64,000 bases of DNA from Mobiluncus massiliensis (GTDB lineage Bacteria; Actinomycetota; Actinomycetes; Actinomycetales; Actinomycetaceae): NCBI RefSeq assembly GCF_949769255.1, contig NZ_OX458329.1, positions 1,302,001-1,366,000 on the forward strand. Direction: 5' to 3'. The notes under the pieces are model-generated. The model saw only the letters and a list, made by a program, of their open reading frames with translations, was not told the origin of the DNA and did not search any database. Of this stretch, positions 43,243-52,367 are shown one piece after another. A program made the translations under genes and the position numbers. Position 1 is the first letter of the stretch, and each line of letters opens with the position of its first letter.

Positions 43243-44232
43243 CTAGACCTCTATGTTTCCACCGCTAGTCATGCACATTTTCTTGTAGCTGTGCTGGTTG
43301 ATGTCATCGGGTCCACCATAGTTCCCACCTGGGGTAATGATGGTGCCGGATTCGCCCGCGATAATCTTTTGCGCATCGCTGAGCTGCCCAATCGCGGCGA
43401 CATCGCCGGTCAGCTCCACGAAACGGCAGGCTGCCTCCACCTTCGGCCCCATAGAGCCAGCGGGGAAACCGCCCGCGCGCATCGCAGCGGGACTAGCGCG
43501 ATGAATCTCCTTCTGCTCAGGAGTACCAAAGTTCTCCATCACAGCGGGCACATCAGTCAGAATCATCAAGAAATCTGCATCCAGATGCTCTGCCAGGGTC
43601 GCGGCGGTCAAATCCTTATCAATCACAGCCTCGACACCCTGCAGTTTGCCCTTCTCATTACGAATGACAGGAATACCGCCACCGCCCGCGCAAACCACGA
43701 CAGCACCAACATCGAGCATCCGGCGAATCAAACGAGTCTCCACCACACGCTGCGGCTTCGGAGACCCGACAACCCGACGGAAATACTCCCCGTCAGCCTT
43801 CATCACCCAGCCACGAGACTTAGCCAACTCGTCAGCTTCTTCCTTGTTATAAACCTGACCCACAAACTTGGTCGGATTATCAAACGCAGGATCCCCAGCC
43901 AAAACCAGAGTCTGGTTCACCAGGGAAGCCACCTGACGTCCCGGAAGGTTATTCTGCAAGGACTGCAACAACCAGTAGCCAATCATGCCCTGGGTCTGTG
44001 CACCCAAAGTATCGAAAGCATAAGGCTGAGTCAGATTCTTATCATTAGCCGACTGCAACGCCAACACCCCAACCTGCGGACCATTACCATGGGTAATAAC
44101 CACTTCATGTTCCTCCGCCAAGGGAGCAAGCTGCTGCACCGCCAACTCAACATTAGCAATCTGCGTAGCAGAATCCGGTTTCTCCCCGCGTCGCAGCAGG
44201 GCGTTACCGCCCAAAGCAATAACAATACGCAT
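43243..44232 (-). CDS. arcC: Carbamate kinase
   Basis: Makes ATP from carbamoyl phosphate and ADP, releasing ammonia and CO2. The 329-residue protein has the amino-acid-kinase motifs: IVIALGGNALLRRGE at the N-terminus, VVITHGNGPQVG, VVCAGGGGIPVI, AVIDKDLTAATLAEHLDADFLMILTDV and GSMGPKVEAACRFVE. It begins 2 bp after arcB, so the two are cotranscribed. Together they convert citrulline and phosphate to ornithine, ammonia, CO2 and ATP. A strong terminator ends the unit. Confidence 0.96.
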   Translation of the reverse strand: MRIVIALGGNALLRRGEKPDSATQIANVELAVQQLAPLAEEHEVVITHGNGPQVGVLALQSANDKNLTQPYAFDTLGAQTQGMIGYWLLQSLQNNLPGRQVASLVNQTLVLAGDPAFDNPTKFVGQVYNKEEADELAKSRGWVMKADGEYFRRVVGSPKPQRVVETRLIRRMLDVGAVVVCAGGGGIPVIRNEKGKLQGVEAVIDKDLTAATLAEHLDADFLMILTDVPAVMENFGTPEQKEIHRASPAAMRAGGFPAGSMGPKVEAACRFVELTGDVAAIGQLSDAQKIIAGESGTIITPGGNYGGPDDINQHSYKKMCMTSGGNIEV

Positions 44233-44234
44233 AT

Positions 44235-45236
44235 CTACTTTTCTCCTAGCGTCGCCACCATAACGGCCTTAATCGTGTGCATCCGGTTTTCCGCCTGATC
44301 GAACACCGCAGAACACTCACCATTAAAGACATCGTTAGTAACTTCCATACCATCCAGACCATACTTTTGATAGATATCCTCACCAATAGTGGTATGACGG
44401 TCATGGAAAGACGGCAAGCAGTGCAGGAACTTGGTATTAGGATTACCAGTCCGAGCCATCAAATCAGCATTCACCTGGTAAGGCTTCAGCAACTTGATAC
44501 GCTCATCCCAAACTTCCTTCGGCTCACCCATCGAAACCCAAATATCCGTGTACACAAAATCGACGCCCTTCACACCCTCATCAACACTCTCGGTATGGGT
44601 AATCTTGGCACCAGTAGTCTTAGCGATTTCCTCAGCCTTAGCAATAATCTCCGGGGTATTCCACAGCTCCTTCGGCGCCACAATCCGCACGTCCATCCCC
44701 AGCATCACACCAGAAATCAACAGGGAGTTAGCCATATTGAAACGGGAATCGCCAACATAAGCAAAAGAAATCTCATTGTACGGCTTACCACTCTGCTCAT
44801 GCATGGTCAGCATGTCACACAACATCTGGGTGGGATGCCACTGATCAGTCAAACCATTCCACACCGGCACGCCCGACATCTCAGCCAAAACATCCACCTT
44901 ATGCTGAGAATCGCCACGGTATTCAATACCGTCATAAAAACGACCCAACACTCGAGCAGTATCCTCAATAGATTCCTTGTGACCCATCTGAGAACCGGAC
45001 GGATCCAGATAAGTAACATGAGCACCTTGATCATAAGCAGCAACCTCAAAAGAGCAGCGAGTACGAGTCGAGGTCTTTTCAAAAATCAGAGCAATATTCT
45101 TGTTCTTCAGGTACTGAACCTCGCGACCTTCCTTCTTCGCGGCTTTCAGCTCAGCAGCCAACTCCAACAACTCCAACCACTCAGCAGGAGTAAAATCGAG
45201 TTCTTTCAAAAAGTGACGACCGTGAAAATCAGTCAT
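44235..45236 (-). CDS. arcB: Ornithine carbamoyltransferase, catabolic type
   Basis: Phosphorolysis of citrulline to ornithine and carbamoyl phosphate (or the reverse). The 333-residue protein has the carbamoyl-phosphate motif STRTR (56-60), [19 protein letters not shown], the DxxxSMG-type motif DIWVSMGEP, and HCLPSFHD. Length and sequence resemble catabolic ArcB more than putrescine carbamoyltransferase. ATG 45236 with AAGGGA upstream was chosen over a longer frame with 53 unconvincing residues. It is followed by arcC. No arcA is nearby, so arginine deiminase must be encoded elsewhere, or citrulline is the imported substrate. Confidence 0.95.
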   Translation of the reverse strand: MTDFHGRHFLKELDFTPAEWLELLELAAELKAAKKEGREVQYLKNKNIALIFEKTSTRTRCSFEVAAYDQGAHVTYLDPSGSQMGHKESIEDTARVLGRFYDGIEYRGDSQHKVDVLAEMSGVPVWNGLTDQWHPTQMLCDMLTMHEQSGKPYNEISFAYVGDSRFNMANSLLISGVMLGMDVRIVAPKELWNTPEIIAKAEEIAKTTGAKITHTESVDEGVKGVDFVYTDIWVSMGEPKEVWDERIKLLKPYQVNADLMARTGNPNTKFLHCLPSFHDRHTTIGEDIYQKYGLDGMEVTNDVFNGECSAVFDQAENRMHTIKAVMVATLGEK

Positions 45237-45763
45237 GATTGTCCCTTCCATAACTAGGTAATTATCCAGATTCGGGGGAAGGAGCTTTCTGGATTGTCCA
45301 AAAATTCCGCAGTCCTCCCAAGCACGTCTTTTGTGCGTAGGTTTAACAGCCCCTCGAAACAAGAATGATGTTACCTCGGCCATGTCACAGAGCACAGGGG
45401 ATGTGGCCCTTATTGTGAGCGAAATTGAAAAAAAAACCCATCTATATCCGGTCTAAGCTGGGTAAATAACTCGAGTCGACAGGGCCCTATCCGACCCTAA
45501 ACGGCGATAACGTCGCCTGTTGCATTTTTGAGCTTGAGAAGGATTTCAGAAGGCACCGTGGTCTAAGTCCGCACTCGATGCGAAATTACTGACAAATCTG
45601 CCCTCTGATGTTCGGAAAGGGTCTTTTAGGTGGGAATCTGAGATTCGGCCATCTGTTGAGCTTGCCGAACACGCGAATACGCAACTTTGTTTCGTTAAAA
45701 GAAACCTGCTGCGGTGACAGCCCGAAAAAATCAGCCTGTCACCGCCGTTAGGGAGATTAAGAT
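45237..45763. other. 527-bp gene-free region between folD and arcB
   Basis: Holds the arcB promoter and leader on one side and the folD terminator on the other. Two further structures are visible: ATCCAGA/TCTGGAT (45264-45270/45288-45294) in the arcB leader and GGCGA/TCGCC (45503-45507/45513-45517) followed by a T5 run on the plus strand. No credible reading frame is seen. Confidence 0.6.
45711..45745 (-). terminator. Hairpin terminator after folD
   Basis: GCGGTGACAG (45711-45720) and CTGTCACCGC (45736-45745) form a perfect 10-bp stem. On the minus strand the 15-nt loop contains a T6 run, and TTTCTTTT follows 7 bp after the stem. It lies 19 bp past the folD stop. Confidence 0.7.
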
Positions 45764-46666
45764 TTAAATCCCAGCCGCGCGTTCCGCGGCTTCGACCACG
45801 TTGACCAGCAGCAACGCCCGGGTCATGGGCCCGACCCCGCCGGGATTCGGGGTCAACCAGGCGGCGACCCGGTCGACCCCGTCCGCCACGTCACCGTGCA
45901 GTCGAGACTTGCCGGTATCCGGGTCGATAACCCGAGACACTCCCACGTCAAACACGGCAGCGCCGGGCTTGACCATGTCCGGGGTGATAATGCCCGCGAC
46001 CCCGGATGCGGCCACAATGACGTCCGCCTGGCGGCACTTTGCCGCCAAATCCTGGGTTCCGGTATGGCACGAAGTCACGGTGGCGTTGACGTCTTTACGT
46101 CCCAGCAGCAGCCCGATGGAACGACCCACCGTAGTGCCTCGGCCGACCACGCACACGTCTTTACCGTTGAAATCCAGACCGAAACGACGACCCAGCTCGA
46201 TGACAGCCCGGGGAGTACAGGGCAAAGGCGAAGTAATCGGCTCTGACACCCGCAACACCAGACGACCCAGGTTCATGGGATGCAGTCCGTCGGCATCTTT
46301 ATCCGGGTCGATAGCTTCCAAAATCCGGTTCGTGTCCATGCCCTTAGGTAACGGTAACTGCACGATATATCCCGTACAGGCCGGGTCCTGGTTCAACCGT
46401 TGCACCGCCGCCATGACCTCGTCTTGGCTGGCGGTGGCAGGCAAATCGACCCGAATGGACTCGATGCCGACCTCCGCACAGTCCCGGTGTTTACCAGCCA
46501 CGTAGGTTACAGAACCAGGATCCTCACCGACCAGGATGGTGCCCAGACCGGGAATGACCCCGCGCTCACGTACCGCGGCGACACGCGCCTGCAACTCTGC
46601 TTTGATAGCACCAGCGGTAGCTTTGCCGTCCAGGACCTGAGCTGGCCCCTCCCAGGGCGCCCTCAT
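45764..46666 (-). CDS. folD: Methylenetetrahydrofolate dehydrogenase/methenyl-THF cyclohydrolase FolD
   Basis: Interconverts methylene-, methenyl- and formyl-tetrahydrofolate in the cytoplasm. The 300-residue enzyme has the family motifs [14 protein letters not shown] (catalytic-type Lys), [42 protein letters not shown] and [18 protein letters not shown] 46666 overlaps the glyA stop as ATGA, so glyA and folD are translated together. Both lie under the upstream ZTP riboswitch. Confidence 0.96.
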   Translation of the reverse strand: MRAPWEGPAQVLDGKATAGAIKAELQARVAAVRERGVIPGLGTILVGEDPGSVTYVAGKHRDCAEVGIESIRVDLPATASQDEVMAAVQRLNQDPACTGYIVQLPLPKGMDTNRILEAIDPDKDADGLHPMNLGRLVLRVSEPITSPLPCTPRAVIELGRRFGLDFNGKDVCVVGRGTTVGRSIGLLLGRKDVNATVTSCHTGTQDLAAKCRQADVIVAASGVAGIITPDMVKPGAAVFDVGVSRVIDPDTGKSRLHGDVADGVDRVAAWLTPNPGGVGPMTRALLLVNVVEAAERAAGI

Positions 46667-47955
46667 TGCACCAGTCCCGGATAGAGCGGGAAGGCTTCGG
46701 TCAGTTTCGCGACCCGAGCCCGATACTTGGCCACGTCCACCGCGGATTCGCCCGCGGCACCGTCCACCAGCACGGAGGCGATGATGTCGGCGACCTCACG
46801 GAACTCAGCCTCGCCAAAGCCGCGGGTAGCCAGAGCCGGGGTGCCGATACGCAAGCCGGAAGTAATTGCCGGAGGACGCGGATCGAACGGCACCGCATTA
46901 CGGTTCACGGTAATGCCCGCTTCGTGCAACAGGTTCTCGGCCTGCTGACCATCCAGGTTGGAGTTAACCAGGTCCACCAGCACCAAGTGAACATCGGTGC
47001 CGCCGGTCAACAGGTCGATGCCCGCCGCCTTACAATCGGGGGCCATCAGGCGTTCGGCCAAAATTTGGGCGCCTTGGATGACGCGCTGCATCCGCTCTTT
47101 AAACTCAGGCGTGCCGGCAATCTTTAGCGCCACCGCTTTCGCCGCGACCACGTGCATCAGGGGCCCACCCTGCTGACCGGGGAAAACGGAGCTGTTAATC
47201 TTCTTGCCAAACATTTCCCCATCACGGGACAGAATCAGACCCGAACGCGGCCCGCCAATGGTCTTGTGAATGGTCGTGGAAACCACATCCGCGTAAGGCA
47301 CCGGGGAGGGGTGCAAACCGGCGGCGACCAGACCCGCAAAGTGCGCCATATCGGTCCACAGGTAGGCCCCGACCTCGTCCGCGATAGAACGGAAAGCCGC
47401 AAAATCCAGATGCCGCGGATAGGCGGACCAGCCGGAAATAATCACGTCAGGGCGCTCGGCCAACGCGAGTTCCCGCACCCGATCCATGTCAATACGCTTG
47501 GTATCCGGTTCCACTCCGTAGGCCGCGACCTGGTAGAGCCGGCCGCTGAAGTTAATCTTCATGCCGTGAGTGAGGTGACCGCCGTGAGCCAAGCTCAGAC
47601 CCATAATCTTGGCTCCGGGCTTAATGAGCGCCGAGAGCACCGCCGCGTTCGCCTGGGCGCCAGAGTGGGGCTGGACGTTCGCAAAATCGGCTCCGAACAG
47701 CTTTTTGGCCCGCTCAATGGCCAGGGTCTCAGCGACGTCAACGTTTTCGCAGCCGCCGTAATAGCGTTTGCCCGGATAGCCTTCGGCGTATTTGTTAGTC
47801 AAAACGCTGCCCTGGCATTGCAATACGGCGCGGGGCACAAAGTTTTCCGACGCAATCATTTCCAGGGTGTCGCGCTGACGATTAAGCTCAGCATCCAGCA
47901 CGGCCTGGATTTCCGGATCAACCTCAGAAAGGGGCTGGTTCATGACTTCAGTCAT
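46663..47955 (-). CDS. glyA: Serine hydroxymethyltransferase
   Basis: PLP enzyme converting serine and THF to glycine and methylene-THF. The 430-residue product has [20 protein letters not shown], the PLP-lysine region [16 protein letters not shown], and [22 protein letters not shown] 47955 with GGAGGAACT just upstream was chosen; the longer open frame reads back through the riboswitch. It feeds one-carbon units to FolD, the next gene. Confidence 0.97.
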   Translation of the reverse strand: MTEVMNQPLSEVDPEIQAVLDAELNRQRDTLEMIASENFVPRAVLQCQGSVLTNKYAEGYPGKRYYGGCENVDVAETLAIERAKKLFGADFANVQPHSGAQANAAVLSALIKPGAKIMGLSLAHGGHLTHGMKINFSGRLYQVAAYGVEPDTKRIDMDRVRELALAERPDVIISGWSAYPRHLDFAAFRSIADEVGAYLWTDMAHFAGLVAAGLHPSPVPYADVVSTTIHKTIGGPRSGLILSRDGEMFGKKINSSVFPGQQGGPLMHVVAAKAVALKIAGTPEFKERMQRVIQGAQILAERLMAPDCKAAGIDLLTGGTDVHLVLVDLVNSNLDGQQAENLLHEAGITVNRNAVPFDPRPPAITSGLRIGTPALATRGFGEAEFREVADIIASVLVDGAAGESAVDVAKYRARVAKLTEAFPLYPGLVQ

Positions 47956-47977
47956 AGTTCCTCCATAGTTTTGCGAG

Positions 47978-48092
47978 CACAACCCAGGCGTCCGATTGTG
48001 TAAATGCGCTCCCCGGAGGGTTATTCCTCCTGCCCACTGTCCCCGCGAAACAATCCGGGGTCGGGTAGGCATCGCCAGTCGCTGCCTTTACA
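47978..48092 (-). ncRNA. ZTP (pfl) riboswitch upstream of glyA-folD
   Basis: On the minus strand the leader contains the conserved pfl-motif blocks in order: GCGACTGGCG (48073-48082), a variable hairpin, GGAGGAATAACCCTCCGGGG leading into GAGCGC (block at 48006-48019), then CGCCTGGGTT (47981-47990). The outer GGCG and CGCC can form the known pseudoknot. ZTP/ZMP riboswitches commonly control glyA, folD and purine genes and turn them on when 10-formyl-THF is short. Here about 20 nt separate the aptamer from the glyA ribosome binding site, so control of translation is plausible. Confidence 0.88.
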
Positions 48093-48219
48093 AGGTTACC
48101 AAAAAATTTATCTCCCCCCACACCTCGCAAATCCGGGGGCTCGGGCGAAAACTGGGGTTTCCTGGGCAAACCGGGTCCGCCGGCACCGCAAGGGGGCAAA
48201 AGTTTGTTAAAATCCAGTC

Positions 48220-48774
48220 ATGAGTTCGTTGTCGGCGCCGTATTGGGGAATGTTGATACCCGCTCAGGTCATTCCTCAAGACAAGTGGACAGCCACGCAA
48301 AACCTGGTCTATTTCCTGATAGTGGTGGGCACTATCGCTCTGACCTTGGGCGTCGTGTGGCTGATTCGTCACTTCCACGGCGACACCGTCATTCCAGACG
48401 CAGTCCCCCGGCACGACGAAATCAAACTCATTTATGAAGAGACCCTCTCTGCCGCGGACCGTGTCATCGTGAGGGATAACCAGGTCATCGAGGCAGTGCG
48501 CTACATCCCGAAGGATCCGAACCTGGTAGCACCGCTCCAGCAGTGGCGTGACAAGCGGCGCGAATGGGCTGGTGAAATGGCTTTCCTGGAGTCCCTGGGG
48601 AAAAATCCCACACCGGAAACACTGACGGATACCGATAACGCGGAAACCCTGCGGCGCCTACACGGCTTAGCACAGGAACTCGAAGCCTCTCAACGCGGGC
48701 TGCTGCGCGCCATTCGTCAATCCATCGCCACCGGGACCGAAAATCTGCCCCTGGGTACGGACGCAAACTCGTAA
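48220..48774 (+). CDS. Uncharacterised protein with one membrane helix
   Basis: A 184-residue protein with a single N-terminal membrane segment (NLVYFLIVVGTIALTLGVVWLI, about 28-49) and a soluble, charged, helical C-terminal part containing RHDEIKLIYEETLSAADRVIVRDNQVIEAVRY. No family recognised. It is divergent from the glyA riboswitch. TTAAAAT ends only about 9 bp before ATG 48220 and there is no ribosome binding site, so a leaderless transcript is likely. Confidence 0.7.
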   Translation: MSSLSAPYWGMLIPAQVIPQDKWTATQNLVYFLIVVGTIALTLGVVWLIRHFHGDTVIPDAVPRHDEIKLIYEETLSAADRVIVRDNQVIEAVRYIPKDPNLVAPLQQWRDKRREWAGEMAFLESLGKNPTPETLTDTDNAETLRRLHGLAQELEASQRGLLRAIRQSIATGTENLPLGTDANS

Positions 48775-48784
48775 ACGCTCTGGC

Positions 48785-49894
48785 CTATTTCTCCAGCAAA
48801 CCCTGTCCCCAATAGGTTTCCGCGCTGGTTCCCGGAACAATCCAGTAAACCGCCGAACCGATGTGGGAAATAAACTTGTTCAACAAGTCGTGCATATCCA
48901 GGCGCTTTTGAATGGCCGTGAACTGAAGGTCCGGGTTGCGCTGGAAAGAAATCCACACCAAACCGCTGTTGGTCAGGTCGGATTGTCCCGGTTCCGGGGC
49001 ATCGTCGTAGGCAAAAGCGCGGCGACGCAGCTTGTCGGAACCGTCGTCTTCATGTTCGCGGGACAGCGCCAGGTGAGAACGCCGATCAATGATGAAGTTA
49101 CCGGTTTCATCTACCGCGTCCATGTCCTCCTCGTCAAACTCGCCGCCGCCGCTCAACGGACCGCCATCGGAGAGTTTGCGGCCGATAACGCGCTCGCGGG
49201 CGGGACGGTCCAGCAATTCCCACGGATCGAGGAAGTTTTGAATCCGGCGCAGCACCATAATGGTGGAACCGTCCAGGTAGGCCTGGTCGCCAGAGCCGTC
49301 CAACCACACCTGCTCGGAGAATTCTTCCGCGGTGGACGGGTTCACAGTGCCGTCAACCTGACCGAACGGATTGCGCGGGGTCGTGCCACGCGGGGCGGAA
49401 CCGTAGGCGTAAGTGAAGCCCTTTTGCATCCAGCGCAACGTGGCCTTGCCTTCGCACTTGGCCAGGATCAGGCGACCGGCCGCGAACAGGGTGCCCGGGT
49501 CGTCGCAGCAAATCTGGAACACTAAATCGGTCTGACCCCAGCGTTCCTGCAGCTGGTCGAGTTTGAAAGCGGGAATGTCATGCAAGCCCTCGGGTTTCAG
49601 TTCCGGCTTACCCAAGAAATCAAAAATCCGCTCTCCGAAACCGCAAGTGATGGTCAGATTGGCGGTGACCGCGACCATTTCCGGAGCTAGGAAGTTCGGA
49701 ATCGGGTTGCCCTGGGTCAACTCGCGGGCGGTGGCGGTCAGGTCCTTTAGCAGTTCAATGAACGCCGCCTGGTCCAGGCTGGGTTCCAGGTTCATCCCCA
49801 AAACTTCCAGATGCGCCTGCGGAGGCTGTTCCACCCCGGACTGCACCCGGCCATCGAAAGGAATAGTAGCTTTTTGCAACGCGGTTTCAGACAT
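48785..49894 (-). CDS. DyP-type haem peroxidase
   Basis: Haem peroxidase of the dye-decolorising family. The 369-residue protein has the GxxDG motif GQVDG (178-182) with catalytic Asp181, a conserved proximal-His region RRSHLALSR, and GLVWISFQRNPDLQFTAIQKRLD and HIGSAVYWIVPG near the end. It resembles EfeB-type members but has no twin-arginine or other signal peptide, so it should be cytoplasmic. No encapsulin or efeUO gene is adjacent. It converges on the one-helix protein with a 10-bp gap. The physiological substrate is unknown. Confidence 0.92.
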   Translation of the reverse strand: MSETALQKATIPFDGRVQSGVEQPPQAHLEVLGMNLEPSLDQAAFIELLKDLTATARELTQGNPIPNFLAPEMVAVTANLTITCGFGERIFDFLGKPELKPEGLHDIPAFKLDQLQERWGQTDLVFQICCDDPGTLFAAGRLILAKCEGKATLRWMQKGFTYAYGSAPRGTTPRNPFGQVDGTVNPSTAEEFSEQVWLDGSGDQAYLDGSTIMVLRRIQNFLDPWELLDRPARERVIGRKLSDGGPLSGGGEFDEEDMDAVDETGNFIIDRRSHLALSREHEDDGSDKLRRRAFAYDDAPEPGQSDLTNSGLVWISFQRNPDLQFTAIQKRLDMHDLLNKFISHIGSAVYWIVPGTSAETYWGQGLLEK

Positions 49895-50092
49895 TTTCCA
49901 TAACTCCTCGGTAAATCTAAGCAGTAACTCTTATCCTAGCCTCTCGCCACCTCCCGGTTGCACCAAACCGGAAGCCCCGCCCGACCGGCCTCGTGCCCGG
50001 AGCTACGCAACCTCAGCGGATAACCCGCCGACCGGGCTTGCCAAGGCAAAGCGCCGGGAACCCCACGAAACCGGTCGCCGCGCCGTGAGTCC

Positions 50093-51253
50093 TCAACCGG
50101 CCACGTTCACCTGGGGCTCGCCCGCTTCCAGACCCAGCTCCCGACCCAACCGGTTCGCTTCAGCTATCAGGGTCGGCACAATCTCCGCTTCCGGGACGGT
50201 CTTAATGACCTTACCTTTGATGAAAATTTGGCCTTTGCCGTTGCCGGAGGCCACGCCCAAATCGGCTTCCCGCGCTTCACCCGGACCGTTGACAATGCAG
50301 CCCATCACCGCGACCCGCAGCGGGTAGGTGATGTCTTTCAGCCCGGCGGTAACCTCATTGGCCAGCGTGTAAACGTCGACTTGGGAACGTCCGCAGGACG
50401 GGCAGGACACGATTTCAAAGTTGCGTTTCCGCAAGCCCAGAGAACGCAAAATCTCTAACCCGACCTTGACTTCCTCGACCGGAGGAGCCGAAAGCGAAAC
50501 CCGAATCGTGTCGCCAATCCCTTCGGAGAGCAACGCCCCGAAAGCGGTTGCGGATTTGATGGTGCCTTGGAAAGTCGGGCCGGCCTCCGTCACGCCCAGG
50601 TGCAGCGGCCAGTCCCCGTGCTGGGCCAACAGGCGGTAGGCCTGAATCATCGTCACCGGGTTGTGGTGTTTCACCGAGATGGCAAAGTCATGGAAATCCA
50701 CGTCCTCGAACAGCGATGCCTCCCACATGGCGGACTCGGCGAGCGCCTCAGCGGTGGCTCCCCCAAACTTTTCGTACAACCGCTTGTCCAAAGACCCCGC
50801 ATTGACCCCGATGCGCAGTGCGGTGCCGTGGTCGGAGGCGGCTCGGGCGATTTCGCGCACCTGGTCGTCAAAAGCCCGGATGTTGCCGGGGTTCACCCGC
50901 ACCGCACCGCAGCCGGCTTCGATAGCTTGGAACACGTACTTGGGCTGGAAGTGAATGTCCGCCACCACCGGGATGGTGGCACGTTTACAGATTTCGGGCA
51001 GCGCCGCGGCATCGTCTGCCGAGGGACACGCCACCCGGATAATGTCGCAGCCCGCAGCCGTCAGTTCGGCAATTTGCTGCAGGGTCGCTTCCACGTCAGA
51101 AGTCAGGGTGGTGGTCATGGACTGGACGCTCACCGGGGCGTCTCCCCCCACGGCAACGCTACCGACCTGGATTTGGCGGGTCTGGTGGCGCGGTGCCAAC
51201 GGTTCGCGGGCGGACAGAGACTTGGTGGGCATCCCCAGGTTAACTTCACTCAC
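50093..51253 (-). CDS. ispG: 4-hydroxy-3-methylbut-2-enyl diphosphate synthase IspG
   Basis: Fe-S enzyme of the non-mevalonate isoprenoid pathway. The 386-residue product has [43 protein letters not shown] and the three cluster cysteines in [10 protein letters not shown] and [13 protein letters not shown] 51253 was chosen because the product then begins [10 protein letters not shown], as actinobacterial homologues do; the frame stays open to GTG 51289. A GGTGG lies rather far upstream, so the start is moderately certain. Preceded by the glycosylase gene. Confidence 0.95.
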   Translation of the reverse strand: MSEVNLGMPTKSLSAREPLAPRHQTRQIQVGSVAVGGDAPVSVQSMTTTLTSDVEATLQQIAELTAAGCDIIRVACPSADDAAALPEICKRATIPVVADIHFQPKYVFQAIEAGCGAVRVNPGNIRAFDDQVREIARAASDHGTALRIGVNAGSLDKRLYEKFGGATAEALAESAMWEASLFEDVDFHDFAISVKHHNPVTMIQAYRLLAQHGDWPLHLGVTEAGPTFQGTIKSATAFGALLSEGIGDTIRVSLSAPPVEEVKVGLEILRSLGLRKRNFEIVSCPSCGRSQVDVYTLANEVTAGLKDITYPLRVAVMGCIVNGPGEAREADLGVASGNGKGQIFIKGKVIKTVPEAEIVPTLIAEANRLGRELGLEAGEPQVNVAG

Positions 51254-51338
51254 GGTTTCGATTATTCCACCTTTGCGTGACACTCGCACCAGGCGGGATC
51301 CCCGGCAGGGTCGCTAGGGGTTGCGGTTTTCCGTGCCC

Positions 51339-52367
51339 TCAGCGTTGGCAGCGTGGACACCAGTAGAGTTTTCGTCCCCCCGCTACTTTGAGTCTGATGC
51401 TGGCGCGGCAGCGCAGGCAGGGTCGGTCTTGGCGCTGGTAGACATAATATCGGGAGTCGATAGCTTGGGGCTCGCGTCCCGCGGCCAACTCGCGTTCAAC
51501 GAAAGCGGCGTAATCGTCAGGATCTGCGGTGGTGATCCGTCCCGATTCCACGCCGAGGGGTAGGTATTCTTCCAGCCAGTTCCAGATTCGGCGCAGTTTT
51601 CGCGCAGTCACCTCACGGGCGGGCGTAAACGGGTTCAGACGTGCCGCGTACAGCACTTCGGCGCGATAAATGTTGCCCACTCCGGCGATAACGGATTGGT
51701 CCATGAGAGCCTCCCCAATACCCTTCTGACGAGTGGCACAGCGTTTCACGAACTCACTAAAGTCGCTGTCAGGACGCAGCGGGTCGGGTCCCAGCCGCGC
51801 CAAGACCGCGGCAACGCCCTCCTCGTCCAGCAGTTCACAAGTGTTTGGCCCGGACAGGTCGGCGGCCCCGTGCGCGGTGACCAGGCGCAGACGTACCGTC
51901 CCGTAGGGCTGGGGCGGCGTGAAAGGCGCGGGGGTCCAAAACCAGCGATCCGCGAAATGTTCGTGGGGTGCAAAAGCGGAGTCATCATGGTGAGTATGCA
52001 CCGGAATCTCTACGGTTTCCGCGTTAGGCTCCGCATTTTCGACAAAGTTCAGCGCCGGACCGGCATGCGGGGCGATGAACTGAGAATCCCCGTAAAATCG
52101 CCAGGAACCGTAAATCCCCAAGTGAATATGCAGCCAGGTCAGGGGCGGTTTGGACTCGGCAACGGTCGCGGCGGAGTCGGTCTGACGCGGAGTAAAACCG
52201 AGAAACATATGTTTCCCGTAGGCTTGCCCGTCAACCAAACGCTGGCCGTCTAGCACTGCGGCGCCCTCAGCGAAACGCCCCTGCGGAGAGGAGGCCGCAA
52301 CGACCTCACCGCTCATGACCTGGGTAAACTGGGCGGCCAGCCGGTGAATAGAATGACCTTCAGGCAC
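51339..52367 (-). CDS. nei: Fpg/Nei-family DNA glycosylase (Nei2-like)
   Basis: Base-excision repair glycosylase/AP lyase for oxidised bases. From GTG 52367 the 342-residue product begins PEGHSIHRLA after Met removal, giving the catalytic Pro-Glu N-terminus. It has YGKHMFLGF (the beta-turn Lys), a helix-two-turn-helix with MDQSVIAGVGNIYRAEVL, and a C-terminal zinc finger CLRC-x16-CPRC. The longer open frame lies inside the amidohydrolase and would bury the catalytic Pro. The start overlaps the amidohydrolase stop by 8 bp. PEGH rather than PEGD or PELP points to Nei2. Confidence 0.93.
   Translation of the reverse strand: MPEGHSIHRLAAQFTQVMSGEVVAASSPQGRFAEGAAVLDGQRLVDGQAYGKHMFLGFTPRQTDSAATVAESKPPLTWLHIHLGIYGSWRFYGDSQFIAPHAGPALNFVENAEPNAETVEIPVHTHHDDSAFAPHEHFADRWFWTPAPFTPPQPYGTVRLRLVTAHGAADLSGPNTCELLDEEGVAAVLARLGPDPLRPDSDFSEFVKRCATRQKGIGEALMDQSVIAGVGNIYRAEVLYAARLNPFTPAREVTARKLRRIWNWLEEYLPLGVESGRITTADPDDYAAFVERELAAGREPQAIDSRYYVYQRQDRPCLRCRASIRLKVAGGRKLYWCPRCQR

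Noticed and set aside
43291-45257. Two long plus-strand open frames (335 and 326 codons) antisense to arcC and arcB.
   Set aside because: They mirror the coding frame of strongly biased genes, have no ribosome binding sites, and the encoded sequences show no protein-like pattern, while arcC and arcB are unmistakable.
45237-45395. 53-codon N-terminal extension of ornithine carbamoyltransferase.
   Set aside because: No ribosome binding site and no family similarity; ATG 45236 has both a good site and the normal N-terminus.
45470-45487. CTCGAG, GTCGAC and GGGCCC in 18 bp resemble a cloning polylinker.
   Set aside because: Only three six-base palindromes, with native-looking sequence on both sides and no other vector features; best taken as chance.
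47956-48072. 39-codon N-terminal extension of glyA.
   Set aside because: It is the riboswitch read as protein; the true ATG 47955 has GGAGGAACT.
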